A stretch of 64,000 nucleotides of DNA from CAZQGO01 sp964593065 (GTDB lineage Bacteria > Oederibacteriota > JAAXVQ01): NCBI GenBank assembly GCA_964593065.1, contig CAZQGO010000008.1:29700-93699 (forward strand), read 5' to 3'. The position numbers and the translations under genes were made by a program. The notes below the pieces were generated by a model. The model was not told where the DNA came from and did no database searches. It was given only the letters and a program-made list of their open reading frames with translations. Below are positions 54,271 to 62,300 of this stretch, in pieces; positions within the stretch are counted from its first letter, which is position 1; each line of letters begins with the position of its first letter.

Positions 54271-57200
54271 TTATGCGGAAGTACTAAACCGCCGCATGGG
54301 CTGTTTGAGCAAATTCCGATAGGCCTCCAAGTCGTTGATGACCGGTGGCGCCCCCAGATATTCGTCGGTCCAGACCTGCAGCAGGTTGGGATTCACATAT
54401 AAGGCATTGTAACTGACCATCACGCGCGGCGCGCGCAGCATGCGGGGCCAGCGGCGGACCGCCCCCCGTTCCGCCCGGGACGTCGCGACCGGCAGGACCT
54501 GAACGGCCTCCGGATTGAAGGAAGTCCGCGGCAGCAGGAGCAGCGAGAAATAGGCCAGCCGCTCCCGGCGCAATCGTTCGAGCTCGGCCGGCGGCGTGGC
54601 TTCCGTGACGCGCGCGGCCTCCCGCCCCAGGTGCCGGGCGGACAATTTCAGCATCCGCCGCAGGGTCAGGTTGGCGGGCGCCTGGTTGGTCTGGTACGCC
54701 TGTTGCAGCAGGCCGACCAGGCGGTTCTCCTCCCGCGAATAGGAGCCCAGCTGGTCCAGCGGACGGCCCTCGACGACATTGGCGAGCATGGCTTCCAGAT
54801 GCGTGCCCCGGTGCTCCGCCCCCACGAAGGCCGCGAACAGGCGCAGGCCCTGTCGCGGACTGCGAATGAAATAGTCGGCGAATCCGCGCGCCCACAGGGG
54901 GGAGTTCATCACCCGGCCCAGCAGCCTGCCCGCGAAGCGGGGACTGACGGTCTGCACGGCCGATAACACGCCCCCCACCAAGGCCGTGCCCAGGCGGAAG
55001 GGTCTCTGGCTCGCGGCGCGGTTGCCGGCATAATCGGCCAGCTGCTGGGTCCCGCGGTAATAAAACACGAGCCCCTGATCCTGGTAGGATCTGAAACGGA
55101 GCGCCTGCAGGGTCGACTGGACCTCCAGGTCCTGCTCCGACGTCACCATGACCACCGTATGCAGGCTGCGGGTATTGGCCAGCCGCGTTTGCAGGTCGGT
55201 CAAAATATCCCCTTCCGGCGCCTCGGTATAATTCAGGATCGTGGGAAAGGTCCGCAAGGCCGGCTGTTCCACCTGGGCCTGCAGGTTTTCCACCGTAACT
55301 TCGTTGACCGTGGCGGTAATGTCCCGCAGCAGCTGTTCATTCTGGTAAACCCGGTTGACGTCCGCAAGAATGGCCAGCATGGTGCTCCGGATTTCCGCCA
55401 AGCGGGCGGCCTCCATCTGGTTTTGGGGATCCAGGACCCGGACCACCGCCTGGAAGGCGGCGGCGTCCATGCCCTGGATCAAGTCCAGGGCCTGCAGGAA
55501 CTCCCGGGTCCGGTTGAGGTACATCCGGTCCAGGAGATTGCTCAGGCGCGCGTACTCGTCCAGACCCCGGAAATTCTGCTGGATGCCGCTCAAGCGCAGG
55601 GCGGTGGCTTGCAGGGACAACGCGTCCGCCTTGTTGTCCGGCGTGCTGTCGCTGGTGGCCATGGCCGCGAAGACCGCGAAGATGCGGACCAGCATGGCGT
55701 TGGGGCTGGCGCTTAAAGTCTGATCCGGCAGCAGGTCCAAGGCCGTGTGTTCGGCGCCGGCCCGGATCGGCCGCAGGCCCAGGTTGCGCCGGGTGTAGGC
55801 TTGCAGGGCCTGATGGACTTGCTCGCCTTCGGGCAGGAGTTCCAAATACCGGGCCAGGGACCGGCTGGCGAGATCGGAGCCCTCCACCTGGATTTGATGC
55901 AGGCGTTCCACGGGCGCGGTGCCTTCCAGGACCTTCCGGACCGTGATGCGGACGCCGTAGAACCAGGTGTAAGCCACCACTTCCGTCAGGGCGTGCAGGA
56001 TGTCCGCCACCCGGTCTCCGAGCAGGTTGCGCAGGCGCCCCAGAAGCAGCATCTCCAGGCGCTGGTGGAAGAGTTCGTGCCGGACGACCTCCTGGAACAG
56101 GACCCGGTCGCCCATGAGGCGGCTCATATATTCGTCGTTGAACTGGATGCCGGCCGGGGAAAAGGCGGCCACGCGGCGGCCGGGAATGTTCTGCCCCAAG
56201 GCGCGGTTCAGGATCCCGTTCCCCACGCCGATGATCAGGGAGAGCGCGCCGATTAAGATCACCCCGCCCGGGCCGATGGCATTGAAGATCCCGGCCGCGG
56301 TGTTGGCGTTGAAAAACCTCCAGGCGAGAAGTCCGCCCGCCAGCAGCGCGGTGCCTTTGCCGAAGACTTCGAACAGGCGCACCAGCAGGTGGTTGGTTTC
56401 GATTCCGGGCTGCAGGTTGTCGGCCTGGTCGGGATTGACACCGGGCGTTTGGATGTCGCCGGCCAGACCCAGGGACTGCATCTCCGCCGTCAGCGCCGCG
56501 GGGTTGAGGTCCAGGTCCCGGTCGGCGATGGCCAGGGTGCGGGGATTGCCGTTCTCGTCCAAGTAGCGCACTTCCAAAACCACCTGTTGGTCGCCGCGGA
56601 GCAGATTGACGGCCTGCAGGGTGTAATTCCGCAACTCCACCTCCACCGGCTGCGCCCTGCGCTGGGCCATGGCCGTCAGCGCCGCGATCGTGCCGCCTTC
56701 GGCGCCCTGCAGCACGGAAGTGAGATTGTAGGTTTCGCCCGGGAGCGCCGGACGCGCCAGGCGCCCCAGCTGCTCCTGCAAGCGCTGGAGATAATGGTTT
56801 TCGGACCGCAGTCCGGAATAGTAGGGCTGGAGGACCGTGTAGGATACCCGCGCCTCGCGCAGGCGTTCGGCCACGCCGGCCTGGTGGAAGCCGCCGACCA
56901 CGATGAGGCCCTCGCGGCTCTGCCGGCTCCGCAACAGGGACAGCAAATTATCCGCCATGGATTTTTCCCGCTCCTGAATCAGGGCGTAGAAACCCTGGGC
57001 CGCTTCCAGCGCCCGGTACAGAACGTTGAAATCCTCGGGCGTGAGGGCGGCCGCGTAGCCGTCCTCCAAGCGCAGGTTGTCGAAGAATTTTTCCAGGCTG
57101 AGCCGGTCGTATTTCAGGGCTTGGCGCAGCCACAGGGCGCGGTCCTGGGCCGTGGCGGTCAAAGTCAGCAGGGCTTCCAGCCGGTTGAATTTGGAAATGA

Positions 57201-58041
57201 AGTCCGCCAGCTTCTGCTCCTCCAGCGTGCGGGCGTATTGCCGCAGGTATTGGGCCTTGAAACTCTCCACCTGCGCAAGCTGCTCGGTGGCCGAACCCTC
57301 CCAGGTGCGTCCGTCCCGCGCGGCTTGCAGGAAGGGCTGCGCCTGCAGGTCCAGGTTGCCCCGGACCGCCAAGGAGGCCGCGGCGGCGGCGTAGTCCCGC
57401 AGCGTGAGTTTTCCCTGGCGGTAGCGGTCTTCGAGATCGTACCAGGCCCGCAGGTCGGGATTGAAGATCTTCCCGCGCAGCCGGCCGAGCTCCGCCCGGA
57501 ACCGGTCCAGGACCGCTTGCGCCTCGGGTTGAATGACCCGGGTCAGGCGCAGCAGGCCTTCATTATATAAGGACTGGTTTTCCACGCCGACCAGCTCCAG
57601 GCCGGAATCCGGGTTGAGCAGATATGCGTATTCCGCCCCGCTGATTTCCCCCTGCTGCAGCGCGTACCGCAAGGCCTGCTGTTTGAGGCGCCCGAAGCCC
57701 GCGTGCTGCAGGCGGGGAGCCGCCACCGGCCCGCTGTTGCCCTCCAAGCCGATCAGCCGGAGGCCGTAGCGCGCGTTCAAGGCTTCGATGACGAGGGCGA
57801 TGTTCTTCTGAACCTCATACTGGCAGTGCAGATCCGTGACCAGGAAAACGTGCTCGGGACCCTCGCCGTGGTATTGTTCCAGGACCCTGGCCGTAAAGGG
57901 CGAAAACAGGTCCGCCGGGGGCGCAGTTTGGGCGGCGGCTTCGGCAGCCGGCACGATCCCCGCGGACAGGGCCAGCCATACGCCGGTCAGCAGCCCCGCA
58001 ATGGGTTTTCGCCAGCTGGTTCGCGCAAGCAGAATCAACAT
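54271..58041 (-). CDS. Secreted/membrane protein with TIKI/TraB/EreA-like domain fused to an HExxH metallopeptidase-like domain
   Basis: 1256 aa; ATG at 58041. A signal peptide ends near residue 33 (IVPAAEAAA). Residues about 60-410 carry the spaced motifs VTDLHCQYEVQ (H72), GLEGN (E100) and VGGFHQ (H386), the layout of the TIKI/TraB/EreA/ChaN superfamily, some members of which are metal-dependent hydrolases. The 414-aa product upstream has the same three motifs. Around residues 565-615 are two hydrophobic stretches; then RHELFHQ (HExxH, H655/E656/H659) and TEVVAYTW (E687) 28 residues later, the zinc-ligand pattern of gluzincin peptidases such as M48. The remaining ~550 residues are helical and unassigned. 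Gene starts 66 bp after the 414-aa gene and ends 20 bp before the giant gene, so the three are surely co-transcribed. Catalysis and substrate are inferred. Confidence 0.82.
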   Translation of the reverse strand: MLILLARTSWRKPIAGLLTGVWLALSAGIVPAAEAAAQTAPPADLFSPFTARVLEQYHGEGPEHVFLVTDLHCQYEVQKNIALVIEALNARYGLRLIGLEGNSGPVAAPRLQHAGFGRLKQQALRYALQQGEISGAEYAYLLNPDSGLELVGVENQSLYNEGLLRLTRVIQPEAQAVLDRFRAELGRLRGKIFNPDLRAWYDLEDRYRQGKLTLRDYAAAAASLAVRGNLDLQAQPFLQAARDGRTWEGSATEQLAQVESFKAQYLRQYARTLEEQKLADFISKFNRLEALLTLTATAQDRALWLRQALKYDRLSLEKFFDNLRLEDGYAAALTPEDFNVLYRALEAAQGFYALIQEREKSMADNLLSLLRSRQSREGLIVVGGFHQAGVAERLREARVSYTVLQPYYSGLRSENHYLQRLQEQLGRLARPALPGETYNLTSVLQGAEGGTIAALTAMAQRRAQPVEVELRNYTLQAVNLLRGDQQVVLEVRYLDENGNPRTLAIADRDLDLNPAALTAEMQSLGLAGDIQTPGVNPDQADNLQPGIETNHLLVRLFEVFGKGTALLAGGLLAWRFFNANTAAGIFNAIGPGGVILIGALSLIIGVGNGILNRALGQNIPGRRVAAFSPAGIQFNDEYMSRLMGDRVLFQEVVRHELFHQRLEMLLLGRLRNLLGDRVADILHALTEVVAYTWFYGVRITVRKVLEGTAPVERLHQIQVEGSDLASRSLARYLELLPEGEQVHQALQAYTRRNLGLRPIRAGAEHTALDLLPDQTLSASPNAMLVRIFAVFAAMATSDSTPDNKADALSLQATALRLSGIQQNFRGLDEYARLSNLLDRMYLNRTREFLQALDLIQGMDAAAFQAVVRVLDPQNQMEAARLAEIRSTMLAILADVNRVYQNEQLLRDITATVNEVTVENLQAQVEQPALRTFPTILNYTEAPEGDILTDLQTRLANTRSLHTVVMVTSEQDLEVQSTLQALRFRSYQDQGLVFYYRGTQQLADYAGNRAASQRPFRLGTALVGGVLSAVQTVSPRFAGRLLGRVMNSPLWARGFADYFIRSPRQGLRLFAAFVGAEHRGTHLEAMLANVVEGRPLDQLGSYSREENRLVGLLQQAYQTNQAPANLTLRRMLKLSARHLGREAARVTEATPPAELERLRRERLAYFSLLLLPRTSFNPEAVQVLPVATSRAERGAVRRWPRMLRAPRVMVSYNALYVNPNLLQVWTDEYLGAPPVINDLEAYRNLLKQPMRRFSTSA

Positions 58042-58107
58042 GACCGATCGCCCTGCCTTCCCTGTGGAATGGAATGCCGGTGCGAGTGCTCTGGTCCCGG
58101 CACGGGC

Positions 58108-59352
58108 TCAGCGTTTACTGGCTGCCTTGGCCTGCTCCAGCAACAAGTCATAATAGGGGTTCTCCTCCACGACCCGGGTGATTTCCGGGCGAATGACCAC
58201 GAAATTGACGTTTTGCTGCCGCAGCAATTCGCTCACGGAATGGGTATGGTAGCCTCCCGTGACCAGGGCCGCGGTCCCCACGCCCCGGTCGCGCATGTAG
58301 GCCAGGGTATTCTGCACGAAGGCCTGATTGCGCCGCTCGTTTAAACGGTAAAAAGTCATCATATTCCGCACGATGTTTTGCCACGCGCCCTCATCCCAGC
58401 TTAAGCCGGGTTCGTACCGGGCGCGGGTCCGGCGCAGCTGCGCGAAGGCGAACTTCATCCAGGGCGCGCCGGAATCGTAATAGTCCGCGATCATCTCGCG
58501 CGCCCGCCCGCCCGGGATGGACAGCCACAGCATCTGTTCCAGGTTGAAGAAGAAATCCTGGGCGCGGAAGAAGTCCTTCTCGGCGGCCGTCTTCAGGGCC
58601 ACGGGAAATATCCGCCGGAACATGCTTTCGAGGCGCTCGCCCGGCTCTTGCCCGGCGGTGGCCTCGGCCAGGGAGCGCCACAAGTCCCCCAGGCCGGCCT
58701 GCGTCAGGGTGCGTTCCAACTCGGCCAGGATGACGTCCGGCGCCATGCTGCCGGCCACGGATTCGTGGTACAAAAAGTTCAGGTAGTAGGCCAGGGGATT
58801 GAGTTCGCGCTTACTGGCTTGCACCCAAAAACGGTTGAGGTCCTCGATGCGCGTCTGGTTGCGGTCCGTGAAAAAGGCCGCGATCAGGCGCTGGCCTTCC
58901 CGGTACAGGCTTTCATCCTCGGCGCCGAAGTACAGCACCGGCTCGTCGTTCATCAGGGCGAAATAATCCGAGCCGGTCAGTTTTCCCTGGCGGACCAATT
59001 CCAGCAGGCGTTCGCGCTTGGCCGGTGAATTTTTCTGAGCGTAGAGGTTCTCAACCGGGATGCGGCCGGCGGCGCCTTCCACGGCCACCAACAAGGGGCC
59101 GGCGGAACGCGAACCGCCTTGCTCCAGCTGGATCCATTTCAGGATCTCGGCGGTTTTCTGCTGGACCTCGAAATCGCAGTGCATTTCCTGCACGAGGTAG
59201 ACGACCGGGCGGCCCGTCTGCCCGGTGTGCTGCCCGATGATCTTTCCAAGATCGCTGGGCAGCGCGAAACGCGCCTGAGCCTGCGCGGGACCGCTCCAGC
59301 CCGCGCTCAGGCCCGCCAGCAATGCCATGGCGAAAAGTCTCCGGTGAAGCAT
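58108..59352 (-). CDS. Secreted TIKI/TraB/EreA-like domain protein
   Basis: 414 aa from the ATG at 59352, with GGGGTGG five bases upstream (an in-frame GTG three codons earlier is less likely). A signal peptide ends near residue 26 (GPAQA-QAR). The mature protein holds VQEMHCDFEVQQ (H58), VAVEGAAG (E92) and VTGGYHTHSV (near 367), a one-to-one match in order and spacing to the N-terminal part of the 1256-aa neighbour: also shared are the short helix SGxxYxxLxN and the phrase GxExxSLYxEG. It is thus a stand-alone paralog of that domain. Probable extracytoplasmic metal-dependent hydrolase or binding protein; no named family confirmed. Confidence 0.82.
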   Translation of the reverse strand: MLHRRLFAMALLAGLSAGWSGPAQAQARFALPSDLGKIIGQHTGQTGRPVVYLVQEMHCDFEVQQKTAEILKWIQLEQGGSRSAGPLLVAVEGAAGRIPVENLYAQKNSPAKRERLLELVRQGKLTGSDYFALMNDEPVLYFGAEDESLYREGQRLIAAFFTDRNQTRIEDLNRFWVQASKRELNPLAYYLNFLYHESVAGSMAPDVILAELERTLTQAGLGDLWRSLAEATAGQEPGERLESMFRRIFPVALKTAAEKDFFRAQDFFFNLEQMLWLSIPGGRAREMIADYYDSGAPWMKFAFAQLRRTRARYEPGLSWDEGAWQNIVRNMMTFYRLNERRNQAFVQNTLAYMRDRGVGTAALVTGGYHTHSVSELLRQQNVNFVVIRPEITRVVEENPYYDLLLEQAKAASKR

Positions 59353-59386
59353 GCTTACCACCCCGTGTGCGGCCCGCCGGACCGGA

Positions 59387-62300
59387 TCAGGCCGCGGTAT
59401 TAAATCCGTACATCATGCGCCGGAACCTCGGCGCCCGGTACTGCAAGCCCAGGCTTTCCAGGAGTTTCAGCGTTCCCCGGGCGGCGTCGGTGGGTACGTG
59501 AATTCTCAACTGCTGATCGCCCCGGAACACCTGGTACGTCCGGCTGTTGCCCGGCTGAATCCGGGAAATGAAGGTCAGGAAATCGGCCAGCAGGCGGCCG
59601 TCCGTATCCTTGGCCAGCAGGCTTCGCAATTCCTGGTTCTGGGCCAGACTGTCGATCAGGAAACGGACCATGGCTTCCGACTCGCGGAACGGCACTTCGT
59701 TGAATTCCGTGCGCACGGAGGCCACGACCGGCCCCAGTTGCGGATGCGACAGGGTCTGCTCCAAGAGGCCGTTTAAGTAGGCCCGCGGCGCAAGCCGGGC
59801 ATGGATCTCGGCCACGAAGCCGATGCCGCTGAAGGTGCTGAGCACAAAGTCCACCACCGGATTCAGGCGGCGATCCCGCTGGAGTTTGCGGCTTTGGAAG
59901 CCGATCAGAATCCCGGCCAGGAAAAACGTGGTGCGGTAGCGCAACAGCTGTCCGGCCGTCATCCGGTCCACACGCGGATCCTGAGCCAGGGTCGCCAGCA
60001 TGCCGGCCGGCAGGTAGATCGTGTCCTGCATGACGCCCAGGTCATCGCGCTCGGCCCGCACGGCCGCGGCGCCCAGGGGCGCGGTCAAGCGCCGGCTCCA
60101 GCCTCCGGGCAGGGGCCGCAACAACAGGTGATTGGGCTGGAAGGTGCGTGCCGCCGCCGGGTCGGTCAGGCCGAAATGGAATTTCAGGAAGTTTAAGAAG
60201 GCATGTTGATCGAGGTACTCGCTCGTGGTTTGCTGCTGTTGCCGGGCCAGGTCTTCCAGGGTTCGCGCCCGCCTCGCGCCGGTCACTACGGAGGCCACGA
60301 CCTGGAAGGCCAGCATGGCCAGCACGGTGATGGATTGCAGCGCGGCTTGCGGCAGGCTCCAGGCCGATTGCGCCTCCGCCGGCAGCAGCGCCGTGCTCAT
60401 CGCCATCTGGAAGCCGCGCGGGATGGGCGTTTCGGTCAGGTCCCGGTTGGTGTAATTGAGCATGATGAGATTCTGCAGGCTTTGGGCCCGGGCCGCGGCC
60501 TCCATTTGCTGTCGCCCGGCCTGGGCTTGCGCCCGCGCGGCCACCTGCGTTTCGGCCGAAGTCAGGGCTTCCCGGTAGAGGGTAACGGTTTCCCGCTCGC
60601 CGGCGGCCACCCGGGTCCGGATGATTTGCGCCGCGGCCTGGATCTGTTCCGGCGTGGCCTCGAAGAACACCGGGTGCGCGGGCAGGTCCTGGTCGAGCAG
60701 CGCGGCCACCACGACCCGCAGGCCGTCCAGATCCCCGGCGAAGGCCTGCGCATAGGCGCCCTCCGCCACCGGGAAGGCGATGCCGAACTCCTGCTCTAAG
60801 GCTTCGCGCTGCAGCGCGGCCCGCTGCAGCAGGAGGTTTTTCTGCACGTGCGTCTGCAGCTGGCGGATCGCCCGCTGGATGGCGCGGCTGTCTCCCTGCT
60901 GCCGCGCGACCGTCAAGGCGGCCTCGGCCGCGGCCAAGCGGTACAGATGAATGGATGGGGCCTGGTTGGCGTAGCGCGTGGTCAACAAGCGCAGGGTTTC
61001 GAAAAACTGGTCCCGGCCCAGAGTGAAGAAAAACGGATGGGCCGGGAAACTGGCCCCGCGCAGGGTGGACATGCGGCTCCGCAATTCCAGCAACGGACGG
61101 CCGAACGCCGCTTCATAGCTGCCCGCGCGGACCGGGAACTTCAGGTTGAATTCATTTTCCAGGGCGGCGCGATTCTGGACCGCGAGCTCCGCCTGGCGGT
61201 CCGAGCGCGCACCTCCGGCGGCCAGTTCGGCGGCCCGGGCCTGGTTTTTGGCGCCGGACACGGCCTGCCGGATCACCGCGGACGTCAGGCGCGTTCCCTG
61301 CCCCTGGACCTGGACCAGGGAGTGGGCGGCCGTGCTCAGGACCTCGGGTGACAACCCGAACAACAGCGGATGGGGCGCGATCCCGTAACCCTGCAGGGTC
61401 CGGATCACTTCGCGGATCTGCTCTAAATTCTCCGAGAAGGCCTTTTCATATGCCCCGGCGCGGACAGGAAATGTGATTCCGAATTCCCTCTCCAATTGCA
61501 TCCGCTGGTCGCGAGCCCGCTCGGGCTGGGTCCGGGCCAAATCCCGAAGGTCGGCGTAGGCCCGTTGCAGGGTGAGCACCGCTTCATTCAGTCGGCCCAT
61601 GGCCTGCGCCTGCGCGGCCAAGCGCACTCTGGCCTCGGCCACGGCCAGGCGGAAATTGCCCACCGAGGCCGGCAGGTCCCGGTATTCGGTCCTCCAGACC
61701 AGGCCGGCTTCCATCAGCAGCGGCCGCTCCAGGGCGAGGAAATAGGGATGTGCGGGCAGACCTTGCGCCTGCAGGAGGTTCAGGGCGCCCCGCAGTTCCG
61801 CCAGATCGCGGGAGAAGACGCCACGGTAGGTTCCGGCGCGCACCGGGAAGGTGATCCTGAACTCGGTTTCCAGGGCCCGGCGGTTGGCTGCGGCCAGGTC
61901 CACGGGTGCCGCTACCGCGGGCGCCGCCGCCGGAGCAGCACCCACCGGTAGGGCGATTCGCCGCGTATGGGCCACGATCGGCACAACGATGATAAACAAC
62001 CCCAAGACGTAGGTGATGATGGCCGGGGCCAGGATGACCGCCGGCATGACCAGGGCGGCAATGCCCACGCCCACCATGCCCAGGCCGAATACGGTCACGG
62101 CCTGGTTGAGGGCCGGCATGGCCGCGAAAACCCTCACGGCCAGAACCGGGATGGCCTGCACCATGGCCCGGAACGCGAAAACTTCTCCCGCCAGCCGTCC
62201 CGGCGCGGGCCGGCCCGCGATGGCCCGCGCCTGCTCCTGCCGCGCGTGCGCCAGCTCGTGGGTCAGGATCAGGTGCTGGACGAATTTCGGCAGCCGCGAG

